Source: O2-02-FULL-42-9 sp038043025
GTDB taxonomy: Bacteria; Pseudomonadota; Gammaproteobacteria; UBA12402
DNA length: 28,871 nt
Assembly (NCBI GenBank): GCA_038043025.1
Contig: JBBTCW010000053.1
Location: 1-28,871, forward strand
Direction of reading: 5' to 3'
The position numbers were made by a program, and so were the translations under genes. The first letter of the stretch is position 1. Each line of letters opens with the position of its first letter. This document shows positions 1 to 7,140 of this stretch, piece by piece. Under the pieces are notes generated by a model. That model saw only the letters and a program-made list of their open reading frames with translations. It made no database searches and was not told the DNA's origin.

Positions 1-70
1 ATTGGCTCCAAGCCAATTGACCACAAGCTCATGGCGATATGCGCGCGAACGTTAAGGGGGGGGGGGAGAA
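1..70. repeat. Dispersed repeat, copy 1 (second copy at 17087-17151)
   Basis: The segment begins with a small palindrome (ATTGGC...GCCAAT) and then runs almost identically to 17087-17151. The two copies differ in the palindrome loop and in the length of a G run: 11 G at 56-66 here and 5 G at 17142-17146. It contains no credible gene. The window edge may cut the copy. Confidence 0.85.
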
Positions 71-120
71 GTGTTTAGGGACAGGACATCGTGGACACTT
101 TGATTAATATTTGTCCTGCT

Positions 121-226
121 GTTTTAAGTCGAGCAAGTGTAGCCCAATGAAATGTGCGAAGCACATGCAATCCGGGAAATAATATTCCCGTATTCCGCTT
201 CGCTTCATACAGGCTACGCTGGCTTT
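121..226. repeat. Dispersed GTAGCCC-type repeats, two units
   Basis: One unit (about 130-175) has the form GTAGCCCAATGAAATGTGCG and ends in a CCGGG block. The other (about 187-226) is the reverse complement of the unit seen at 23547-23581 and 24447-24476, recognisable by GAAGCGAAGCGGAATACGGG. Short repeats of this kind are common in gammaproteobacterial intergenic DNA. Coordinates are approximate because the units are imperfect. Confidence 0.7.
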
Positions 227-380
227 ATTACGGCCATTATTGTATGAAAATATAGTTACATGCTACAGCAATAATAATTACAGTGTTAGTTCTTATGGCA
301 AAGAAGTTTTAGCAAAGCTATGGCACATTGAGCAGGCAGTAGAGGAAAAAGTGTTGTCTATTTTAACCTCCGAAGAGTAA
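205..380 (+). pseudogene. Possible 3' remnant of an unidentified gene
   Basis: One frame stays open up to a TAA at 378-380. It reads like a real C-terminus, with a hydrophilic helical segment that includes KEVLAKLWHIEQAVEEKVL, but it has no good start codon. Its left side runs into the repeat at 187-226. I do not recognise the family. It may be the tail of a gene whose front was lost by repeat-mediated rearrangement, or it may be chance. The rest of 227-489 holds nothing else I can name. Confidence 0.25.
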
Positions 381-489
381 AAGATTTTTTTTAGATTTTA
401 TACGGCGAATAAATAAAAATTGTGAAAATATGCTAAACTAGAATAATTTCAAATTATGCCAATACCGACAAATAAATTGGAGACAAAGC

Positions 490-1164
490 ATGAAAGTCCT
501 TGCCATTAATGGCTCACCTCACAATGAGAATGGTTGTACCACAAAAATCCTAAAGCCTCTTTTGGCAGGTATGGAGGAGGCCGGTGCTCAAACTGAAATA
601 GTTTATCTTGGCAAAACACAAATTCATCATTGTATTGGCTGCATGAGTTGCTGGACTAAAACTCCTGGCGAATGCGTTTTTAATGATGATATGGGAGAGT
701 TATTACAAAAATATATTGCCGCTGATTTATATATTCTTGCAACTCCACTTTATTATTATAATGTCAGCGGTCTCACTAAAAATTTTATGGATCGCATGCT
801 TCCATTGGTGAAATTAATAAGACCAGAGAAAAGGAAAAAGCTTTTACTGGTTTCTCCAGCTGGCTTTCCTGAAATAGGATGTTTTGAGTCACTAGTTCAT
901 CTTATTCGTCATTTGGCAAAGTTTGAGAATGATGATTATCTTGGCGAGGTTTTACGTCCATCAGCCGGGCTGCTAGGTCGAGATTTTTTCCATGATAAAA
1001 CCGACGTCTATTACAAAAACTTAAAATTAGCCGGAAAGCAACTGATTGAAACTAATAAAATTGATGAGGACTTGCATAAAAAACTACATGAGCAATGGAT
1101 GACTAGGGAAGAGCTCCGCAAAGTTTTTAAGGAAATTTTTAATATTGATCTTGATCTAAAATAA
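490..1164 (+). CDS. NAD(P)H-dependent FMN reductase / flavodoxin-fold oxidoreductase
   Basis: The 224-residue protein starts with a beta strand and an FMN phosphate-binding loop (VLAINGSPHNENGCT, residues 3-17). This is typical of the NADPH-dependent FMN reductase and iron-sulfur flavoprotein group. A cysteine cluster CIGCMSCW around residues 48-55, with a further Cys about 8 residues on, resembles the cluster-binding motif of iron-sulfur flavoproteins. The ATP-LYYYNVSGLTKNFMDR stretch is the usual second FMN-contacting loop. GGAGAC lies 9 bases upstream of the ATG, which supports this start. The likely role is a cytosolic flavin-dependent electron-transfer or quinone/nitro reduction step, with the substrate unknown. 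It stands alone between repeat regions. The family assignment is firm and the specific reaction is not. Confidence 0.85.
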   Translation: MKVLAINGSPHNENGCTTKILKPLLAGMEEAGAQTEIVYLGKTQIHHCIGCMSCWTKTPGECVFNDDMGELLQKYIAADLYILATPLYYYNVSGLTKNFMDRMLPLVKLIRPEKRKKLLLVSPAGFPEIGCFESLVHLIRHLAKFENDDYLGEVLRPSAGLLGRDFFHDKTDVYYKNLKLAGKQLIETNKIDEDLHKKLHEQWMTREELRKVFKEIFNIDLDLK

Positions 1165-1214
1165 AAAATAGCGGTTGCACTTATGAGTTGAATTCGTCTT
1201 TTGGGTGCGATTTT

Positions 1215-1496
1215 ATGACGAAAATAGTTAAATCTACTTCAAAACCAAATAACATCAGTTTGCATTTAGACCAAGAATATAAATATTTGTTTGGGGAAAT
1301 TAAAACTAAAATCCAAACCAGTCGACCGCAAGCAGCATTAGCAGTTAATACTGAGGTAATCCAATTATATTGGTTTATTGGCAAAAAAATCATTGTAAAA
1401 CAATCCGAAACCAACTGGGGAGACAAATTTTTAGAAACGCTCTCTAATGATCTACAGCATCCTTTCCCTGAAACATATGGCTTTTCAGGACCGTAG
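1215..1496 (+). pseudogene. Truncated DUF1016/YhcG-type nuclease, N-terminal domain only
   Basis: The roughly 93 residues match the N-terminal DUF1016 pattern: a KIQTSRPQAALAVNTEVIQL helix, then YWFIGKKI and W-G-x-K-x-LETLSNDL, ending in FPETYGFS. In intact family members (about 330-370 residues, PD-(D/E)XK nuclease domain at the C-terminus) GFS is followed by a conserved RRNL-type segment. Here the frame leaves the family immediately after GFS and stops at 1494-1496. Downstream DNA is the palindromic repeat family seen at 17352-17450, so the gene was cut by repeat-associated rearrangement and the nuclease domain is missing. I chose the ATG at 1215 because the protein similarity starts there. 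An in-frame ATG at 1188 is also possible. Presumably non-functional. Confidence 0.7.
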
Positions 1497-1504
1497 GCGA
1501 CGGC

Positions 1505-1565
1505 GAAATCTCATCAATGACACTTCGATCCAAAAAGATTTCTCCTCCTCCGCTTGCGCGCGCGT
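1505..1565. repeat. Partial copy of the TGTCATTTCGACGA palindromic repeat
   Basis: This matches the reverse complement of the 17352-17450 element over AAAAAGATTTCTCCTCCTCC and the adjoining CACTTCGA block, and ends in GCTTGCGCGCGCG. It lies exactly where the DUF1016 gene is broken. An 8-bp perfect hairpin (GGGGAGCA 1576-1583, TGCTCCCC 1590-1597) follows directly. Confidence 0.7.
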
Positions 1566-1733
1566 CAAGGGCGATGGGGAGCAATGCAATGCTCCCCGAG
1601 AGGAGCTCCGTCCGCGCGGAAATCCCCTTGCGGCCGAGTTGTTGAAAAAGAAAAAAATATCGCGCTGCCTGAATCTGTGTTAACCTGCGCCATATGGCTT
1701 AAATGTAATGCGCGGGTTAGAACAAAAAAGCCC

Positions 1734-1834
1734 GTAGGTTGGGCTGAATGCAAATGAAGCCCAACAATTTTATTCGCCAACGGTGGGCTTCGCTCAGCAC
1801 CAACCTACAATATATTTTGTTTAGCCCAACCTAC
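1734..1834. repeat. GTAGGTTGGGCT palindromic repeat
   Basis: The unit starts GTAGGTTGGGCT, has an internal AGCCCAACAATTTTATT, a GGGCTTCGCTCAGCACCAAC block and ends AGCCCAACCTAC, so its ends are inverted relative to each other. Related copies lie at 6995-7032, 14545-14652, 16996-17070, 17455-17503 and 18040-18094. It can form a long hairpin in either strand. Confidence 0.85.
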
Positions 1835-1879
1835 TGCACTTTAATTTACAAACATAAAATTTTATCGTATGAAACATTT

Positions 1880-2110
1880 GATAAAAAAAATCAGCCTTCA
1901 CCGATTGCCAATAGCAAAGAAATTCATACGAAAATAGATAGATGCGGTACAGGTCATAAGCCATCGGCTCACCATCCTTGGCGGCAATACAACCAGATTG
2001 CAATAAGTCAACGACAGAGAATTTGATAGTTATTTGAGCGGCTTCTTACCGCCAGCAAGTGACATTTCTAAATTGCTGGGCAGGTGACATTTCTAAATTG
2101 CTTTGACAGC
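1880..2110 (+). mobile_element. Possible insertion-sequence remnant (right end)
   Basis: The frame ending at 2026 has a basic tail with HPWRQYNQIAIS, which resembles C-terminal tails of some transposases (from memory, tentative). After the stop, the 18-bp unit TGACATTTCTAAATTGCT occurs twice in direct orientation (about 2062-2079 and 2086-2103). That is the kind of repeated end that transposases bind. No intact transposase is present. Beyond it, 2116-2133 is a partial GTAGGTTGGG repeat, and 2134-2443 holds nothing I recognise. Confidence 0.35.
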
Positions 2111-2446
2111 TTGCAGGTTGGGTTGAGCGCCTAATTTTTTGGGAATTTAGGATTTTCACTTGCGCTTTTTCCCATCCATGTTTTATGGAGAGAGTAAAGA
2201 GCTTTTGCCGCATTGAGGTGGTCCAATAAGCATTTGAATGTAATTGCCCGCATCATGGACAAGCTGTTGCTGTAAGTCTCATTTGATCCACATAATATGT
2301 CCATTTTAAGTTATCAGTTTAAATTAGCCAACCTATTGATTTATATGATAAAAATCAGATGGTTATACGAGTTGATCATGTGATACTAATTATATCGCAT
2401 TCTTCATGCGACAGAATGAGAGGGAGAATGATGTCAAAAACGGTTA

Positions 2447-2625
2447 GGGTCTGTTACAGAATAAGTGGTACAGTTAGCGCTCAGATGATAGGCAGATTTG
2501 GACGTTCTGATTGAGAAAAAAAACGCACATAGCAGGGACTATGTAAGTTATTTTTCGATTGAAGAACGTCCAAAGGTGCCTGTCAGATGGGATGCTAAAT
2601 GTATCACTTATTCTGTAACAGACCC
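2447..2625. mobile_element. MITE, 179 bp, perfect 21-bp terminal inverted repeats, TTA target duplication
   Basis: Bases 2447-2467 and 2605-2625 are exact reverse complements, beginning GGGTCTGTTACAG. Imperfect inverted similarity continues inward to about 44 bp per side, up to TTGGACGTTCT / AGAACGTCCAA. TTA flanks both ends (2444-2446, 2626-2628), as expected for a 3-bp target duplication. There is no coding sequence inside. A 3-bp TNA target is typical of some IS5-family groups, but the parent element is not in this window. It ends 32 bp before the start of the next gene and could affect its promoter. Confidence 0.9.
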
Positions 2626-2657
2626 TTATACTTTAATTTTATACTTGATGGATACCC

Positions 2658-4235
2658 ATGAATACCGATGACCTTATTGCACATATAAAACAGACGGCTA
2701 CTATCAAAGAAGCAGAGACACTATTATTAACGGCTTTGCAAGCTGAGCCAGACAATGTGTCGGTGTTGGATTATTTGAGTTTTATTTATTTAAAGCAAGC
2801 GGATTTATCCAAAGCGAAATTATATTTAGATAAAGCATTGGCGCTCGAACCTCATTCGCCCATTTTATATAATCATCGGGGACAAATTTATCGTTGGCAG
2901 GGCGAAATTGATTTAGCGGAACAAGCGTTTGAAACCGCATTGTCTTTTGATGCGGACTATGTTGATGCGCATCACAACTTAGGATTGTTACATTATTCGC
3001 AAAGCGATTATGCAAAGGCTGAAGCGTCTTTCAAAACCGCGTTAAAATTGAAAACCGATCACGTGCCCGCACTCTATAATCTAGCATTGGCCTTAAAGGC
3101 ACAAAACAAAATGGATGAAGCAGTGGCGAGTTTAATGGTGGTGTTGTCCGTCAATCAGTCGCATTTGCATGCGCATTTGCAGTTAGGTAAATGGTTAGTT
3201 GAAAAAGAATTATATGAAGATGCCGATAAACATTTTCGATATATTGAACTGATCAAGCCCGATGATGTGACCTTGTTATCATCGATTGCCGTTTTTTTAT
3301 TGCAACAAGAGCGTTATATTCAGGCGAAATATTATTGTCAGCAGTTATTAAAGCTTCAGACAAAAAACGCTGAAATACTGTATGATTTAGGCGTTATTGA
3401 GACTCAATTGGGTGAGTTTTCGAGTGCCATCAATTATTATCAGGCGGCGATTGACGTAGCGCCACAGCATTTTGCCGCGCTCAATAATATCGCCGTGTTA
3501 TATTTAAAACAAAATAATATTGAAACAGCTAAATATTATTTTGAACAGGCGTTAGCACAAAAGCCCAACGACGCATCGATTCAATTTTTGTTGGATGCGC
3601 TCAAGGGCAAACAAGATTTGTTAGCGGCGCCGGCGCAGTATATTCAAGAATTGTTTGATGATTATGCTGATCGATTTGATCATCATTTATGTGATGAGCT
3701 GAACTACAGCGTACCGCGTCTGCTAAAACAATATGTTGAGCCATTGATGTCTGGCAATACACGGGTCATGGTGGATTTGGGTTGCGGCACGGGCTTATGC
3801 GGTGATTATTTTAAACCGTTGACGAACAAATTGATTGGCGTTGATTTATCGTCGAAGATGATCGAGCAAGCCGAACAAAAAAACAGTTATGATCAATTAA
3901 TCGTGTTAGATAATTTGGATTATTTATCGTCGCAAAAAGAAGTTGCCGATTTAATTGTGGCGGCTGATGTGTTTGTATATCAGGGGGATTTACAGCCGAT
4001 GTTGTTGGCTTGTTATCGTGCGCTTTGCCCGGGCGGACTATTGGCGTTTTCGACAGAAATTTGCACCACTGGCGATATGTTGTTACAGCCAACCGGTCGG
4101 TTTTGTCATTCGAAGCCATATATTGAACGACTGGCGAAGAACGCAGGTTTTGAGATGAGAGTGGCAGAAGAAAATATCGCGCGCATTCAGCAAGATCGGC
4201 CATTTCATGCCTATTTTTTTGTTTTACAAAAATGA
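2658..4235 (+). CDS. TPR-repeat protein fused to a SAM-dependent methyltransferase
   Basis: The protein has 525 residues. Residues about 35-310 are a run of roughly eight tetratricopeptide repeats with the usual small/large residue spacing and closing prolines (ALALEPHSP, KTDHVPALYNLALALK, IDVAPQHFAALNNIAVLYLK). The linker YIQELFDDYADRFDHHL leads into a class I methyltransferase. Its glycine-rich SAM loop is VDLGCGTGLCG at about 372-382, with an acidic GVDLS strand end about 20 residues later and a C-terminal AYFFVLQK strand. The TPR part probably recruits a protein partner or substrate, and the substrate is not predictable. The start has only a weak GATGGA ribosome site. The MITE lies directly upstream. 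Fold assignments are confident and function is open. Confidence 0.85.
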   Translation: MNTDDLIAHIKQTATIKEAETLLLTALQAEPDNVSVLDYLSFIYLKQADLSKAKLYLDKALALEPHSPILYNHRGQIYRWQGEIDLAEQAFETALSFDADYVDAHHNLGLLHYSQSDYAKAEASFKTALKLKTDHVPALYNLALALKAQNKMDEAVASLMVVLSVNQSHLHAHLQLGKWLVEKELYEDADKHFRYIELIKPDDVTLLSSIAVFLLQQERYIQAKYYCQQLLKLQTKNAEILYDLGVIETQLGEFSSAINYYQAAIDVAPQHFAALNNIAVLYLKQNNIETAKYYFEQALAQKPNDASIQFLLDALKGKQDLLAAPAQYIQELFDDYADRFDHHLCDELNYSVPRLLKQYVEPLMSGNTRVMVDLGCGTGLCGDYFKPLTNKLIGVDLSSKMIEQAEQKNSYDQLIVLDNLDYLSSQKEVADLIVAADVFVYQGDLQPMLLACYRALCPGGLLAFSTEICTTGDMLLQPTGRFCHSKPYIERLAKNAGFEMRVAEENIARIQQDRPFHAYFFVLQK

Positions 4236-4282
4236 GTGTTTAGCGGTATAGTAGAGGATACGTTAACGAGAGGGAGAGTCCA

Positions 4283-5224
4283 ATGAAAGTCATATTGCGG
4301 GGTTTATCGATTCTTATTGTGTTGAGTTTAACCGCATGTTCGACCGTACAGCAAAATTCCGCTGCTATTGCACGAATAACCCCATTACAAGGGGTTCAAT
4401 CGGTTGTTGCGTCAGGACCCATGCATTTGAAGGTGACGGCGGGTAGTCGCGCTGCCACCTTAAAAACGATCGTGAATCAAAGTTTAGGACAAACGGTGAG
4501 TGCCGATGTTAAAAATGGGATCTTATATGTTTCGGGCAGCACCGGATGGTCGCGTGACGCAACATCGGCCGTTGTGGAAGTGGATCTACAAACATTAAAC
4601 GATCTTTCGGTGAAAAGGACAACCAGCGTGTATGTCCAATCATTGGCGCCGACGCGCACTAATTTTAGTGCTATAGACGCGAATGACATTGATATTCGTG
4701 GCGCTTTTATGATGCCCAATTTCACCTTGGATCAAGTAAAGCGATTTTATATGCAGGGTTATATTGATATGGGCAATGTGCACTTAGTAGATGCAGATCA
4801 GGTGAATATTGAGGGTTTGCAATCGAGCGATATGAACATTACACAACAAGGATTGGGCAGTGTCGGCATGCATGGTTATTCTAATGTAACCAATATTGAC
4901 CAAACGGGCTCGGTGGAATTAAATTTGGTTTGGTCAAACAGCCAGATGGTTCGCATAAACTTATCAGGTAGCGCAAAATTAAATATCGCGGGTGTTACCG
5001 GAAAAATGGTCGTACATGCGAAAAATTCATCTCAGCTCAATGCGCGTTATTTAATTGCAAAAACGGTGTATGTGAGAGCAAACGACTCCGTTATTGCCAA
5101 TGTTTTTGCTTCGCACAAATTATTTGCGCAGGCAACGGATCACAGCCAAGTGCATTATTATGGATGGCCAAAATTGGTTGAATCCTACCCGGAAAATAGT
5201 GGTGTCATTTTGGGATTGACATAG
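4283..5224 (+). CDS. Lipoprotein with GIN-type (DUF2807-like) beta domain
   Basis: The 313-residue protein begins with a lipoprotein signal: charged start, hydrophobic core, and lipobox LTAC with Cys19 as the lipidated residue, so it is membrane-anchored on the periplasmic side. The mature part starts ITPLQGVQSVVASGPMHLKV and continues in short repeated strands with D/N turns (VNIEGLQSSDMNI, LNIAGVTGKMVVHAKNSSQL). This is the parallel beta-helix-like pattern of head GIN/DUF2807 domains. An AGGGAGAG ribosome site lies just before the ATG. The gene ends 1 bp before the next start and likely shares a transcript with it. No precise function is known for the family. Confidence 0.8.
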   Translation: MKVILRGLSILIVLSLTACSTVQQNSAAIARITPLQGVQSVVASGPMHLKVTAGSRAATLKTIVNQSLGQTVSADVKNGILYVSGSTGWSRDATSAVVEVDLQTLNDLSVKRTTSVYVQSLAPTRTNFSAIDANDIDIRGAFMMPNFTLDQVKRFYMQGYIDMGNVHLVDADQVNIEGLQSSDMNITQQGLGSVGMHGYSNVTNIDQTGSVELNLVWSNSQMVRINLSGSAKLNIAGVTGKMVVHAKNSSQLNARYLIAKTVYVRANDSVIANVFASHKLFAQATDHSQVHYYGWPKLVESYPENSGVILGLT

Positions 5225-5225
5225 C

Positions 5226-5840
5226 ATGCGCGATGAAGGTTATATCAAATTCGACTGTCGATGGGCGAAACTGCCTATGACGATTCCGCCGTTACTTTTT
5301 TCAGAATTGAATAGTTGGCGTGATCGTCTTTATCGCTTAGGGTTAATCGGTGCTTATCCTGACGGGGTTGGTTTTGGAAATTTAAGTGCCCGAGCCGGTT
5401 ATCAGCGTGAATTTTGGATTACCAGTTCTTCGACAGGACATTTGGATCAATTAACGCCCGAACATTATGCGCGCGTCACCGATTTTGATATATCAAAAAA
5501 TAAAGTGTGGTGTTGGGGCGGAAACAAAGCCTCTTCTGAAACGATGAGCCATGCGGTGTTATATTGTTGCGATCGCCGCATTAAAGCCGTTGCACATGTG
5601 CACAGTAAATTACTCTGGGAGCGTTTGGTGAATCATGTGCCGACAACGGCGATGGATGTGTTATATGGTACGCCGGAGATGGCCTATGCACTGCAAGATT
5701 TGTACCATACGACTGATTTACCTCAACAAAAAATTCTCGTGATGGCGGGGCATCAAGATGGTATCATCTCTTTCGGGAATAGTATCGCCGAAGCATCGGA
5801 ACGCGTTATTAACTTATATAAAGAATTAAGGAATGACTAA
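5226..5840 (+). CDS. Class II aldolase/adducin family protein (MtnB-like or 5-deoxyribulose-phosphate aldolase-like)
   Basis: The protein has 204 residues. Class II aldolase landmarks are visible: phosphate-binding GFGNLSAR, SSTG, an acid/base region KASSETMSHA, metal-binding HVHS, and a late histidine in MAGHQDGIISFG. The gene overlaps mtnA by one base (TAATG). MtnA makes methylthioribulose-1-phosphate or 5-deoxyribulose-phosphate, so the next-step enzyme is expected: either MtnB dehydratase or an aldolase yielding DHAP and an aldehyde. The RDEGYIKF N-terminus looks conserved in this subfamily, so I keep the ATG at 5226 although its ribosome site is weak. MTIPPL at 5274-5276 is an alternative start. 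Part of this gene is copied at 9080-9156. Confidence 0.75.
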   Translation: MRDEGYIKFDCRWAKLPMTIPPLLFSELNSWRDRLYRLGLIGAYPDGVGFGNLSARAGYQREFWITSSSTGHLDQLTPEHYARVTDFDISKNKVWCWGGNKASSETMSHAVLYCCDRRIKAVAHVHSKLLWERLVNHVPTTAMDVLYGTPEMAYALQDLYHTTDLPQQKILVMAGHQDGIISFGNSIAEASERVINLYKELRND

Positions 5841-6922
5841 TGATTCAATCTACTGAGGCCATGTTAAAAAAAGCGCGTACATTATATTGGGAAAATGAAA
5901 CACTTGTTTTAATCGATCAAACCAAATTACCGGTTGATGTCATTTATGAAAAACAAAAAACGATCGAACAAGTTTGGGATTCCATTAAGCAACTCAAAGT
6001 GCGTGGTGCGCCGGCCATTGGTGTGGCCGCGGCGTACGGTGTTTTGTATGCGATTAAAGGAAAATGTGATTTATCACGTCCTAAATTTTTAACGGCATTA
6101 GAAACAGGCGCCGAGTATTTAAATTCTTCGCGCCCGACGGCGGTTAATTTAAGCTGGGCATTAAATCGCATGGTGATGAAAGCACAATCAACCAAAACAG
6201 ACGATATGTATGCGTTGTATCAAGTGTTAGAAGCGGAAGCGATGAAAATTCACGAAGAAGACATTGCGATTTCCTACGGCATTGGTCAAGCAGGATTAGA
6301 ATTAATTAAAGCGGGTAGCGGCGTGTTAACGCATTGCAATGCGGGGTCGCTCGCAACATCGGAATTAGGAACAGCGACGGCGCCGATGTATTTAGCGCAT
6401 AATGCGGGGCGCAAATTTCGAGTATATGCAGATGAAACGCGCCCGTTGTTGCAAGGCGCGCGACTAACGAGCTGGGAATTACAACAAGCCGGTATTGATG
6501 TCACATTAATTTGCGACAATATGGCTGCCTTTATGATGTCGAAAGGATTTATAGATTTAGTGATCACTGGCTGTGATCGCGTTGCTGCCAATGGCGATGC
6601 GGCGAACAAAATAGGCACGATGGGCGTGGCGATTTTAGCCAAGCATTTTAATATTCCATTTTATATTGCATGTCCGTCATCGACGATTGATTTTGCAACC
6701 AAAACAGGTGCAGATATTGTGATTGAAGAACGCAAAGAAGATGAAGTTACTTTCTTTGGTGCGCGTCGCACAGGCCCCGAGGGCATTAAAGTGCGTAATC
6801 CCGCCTTTGATGTCACGCCAAAAGAATTAATTAAAGGATTTATTACGGAAAAAGGAATTGTGTTTCCGCCGTTTGATGTGAATTTGGCGGAGTTGTTTCA
6901 CAAAAGTGTTTTCTTTTTGTAG
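5840..6922 (+). CDS. mtnA: Methylthioribose-1-phosphate isomerase
   Basis: The 360-residue protein is full length for the family. It interconverts aldose and ketose forms of methylthioribose-1-phosphate in salvage of methylthioadenosine, and the same fold accepts 5-deoxyribose-1-phosphate. Key motifs are RGAPAIGVAAAYG (55-67), SRPTAVNLSWA, LTHCNAGSLAT with catalytic Cys166, and VITGCDRVAANGDAANKIGT with catalytic Asp246. ITG-C-DR replaces the usual G-A-DR, a mild variation. Its start overlaps the stop of the aldolase gene (TAATG), indicating translational coupling. A 56-bp repeat begins 6 bp after the stop and contains a GC-rich hairpin that may terminate the transcript. Confidence 0.95.
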   Translation: MIQSTEAMLKKARTLYWENETLVLIDQTKLPVDVIYEKQKTIEQVWDSIKQLKVRGAPAIGVAAAYGVLYAIKGKCDLSRPKFLTALETGAEYLNSSRPTAVNLSWALNRMVMKAQSTKTDDMYALYQVLEAEAMKIHEEDIAISYGIGQAGLELIKAGSGVLTHCNAGSLATSELGTATAPMYLAHNAGRKFRVYADETRPLLQGARLTSWELQQAGIDVTLICDNMAAFMMSKGFIDLVITGCDRVAANGDAANKIGTMGVAILAKHFNIPFYIACPSSTIDFATKTGADIVIEERKEDEVTFFGARRTGPEGIKVRNPAFDVTPKELIKGFITEKGIVFPPFDVNLAELFHKSVFFL

Positions 6923-6927
6923 AAGTC

Positions 6928-6983
6928 CGTCATTCCGGAATTGTTGCGCCGTTGCGCAACAATGTCCGGAATCCAGGGAATCG
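6928..6983. repeat. 56-bp hairpin repeat, identical inverted copy at 17266-17321
   Basis: By eye this is the exact reverse complement of 17266-17321. Its centre, TTGTTGCGC...GCGCAACAA, is a 9-bp perfect stem. It sits directly after mtnA and could serve as a terminator. Identity over all 56 bp implies recent spread or recombination between copies. Confidence 0.9.
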
Positions 6984-6994
6984 AAGTGCAGCTC

Positions 6995-7032
6995 GTCGGT
7001 TGGGCTGAGCGCATTGAAATGAAGCCCAACAA
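6995..7032. repeat. Short GTAGGTTGGGCT-family repeat (GTCGGTTGGGCT variant)
   Basis: A shortened unit: GTCGGTTGGGCTGAGCGC, then GAAGCCCAACAA, giving an inverted TTGGGCT/AGCCCAA pair with a small loop. It lacks the second half present at 1734-1834 and 14545-14652. Confidence 0.75.
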
Positions 7033-7048
7033 TAAGCTTTATTTTTCC

Positions 7049-7137
7049 TGTCATTTCGAATCCCGCCGAAGGCGGGACTGAAAGCGGAACGAGTGTGAGA
7101 AATCTTTTGGTATAAAGCGTAATTCACGAGATTTCTC
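7049..7137. repeat. Left part of a TGTCATTTCGA palindromic repeat at the R-M cassette border
   Basis: It starts TGTCATTTCGA as at 17352 and runs through GAGAAATCTTTTGG to GAGATTTCTC at 7137, where the repeat stops and the methyltransferase 3' end begins. The last 30 bp (7108-7137) recur at 9157-9186 with one mismatch. Confidence 0.8.
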
Positions 7138-7140
7138 AAT

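Noticed and set aside
1748..2026. Complete 92-residue gene
   Set aside because: The first half is translated repeat DNA (GTAGGTT unit) and there is no ribosome site. Only the tail may be a transposase remnant.
3811..4203. Minus-strand gene inside the TPR-methyltransferase
   Set aside because: It is a shadow of a well-supported gene on the other strand, with no recognisable domain.
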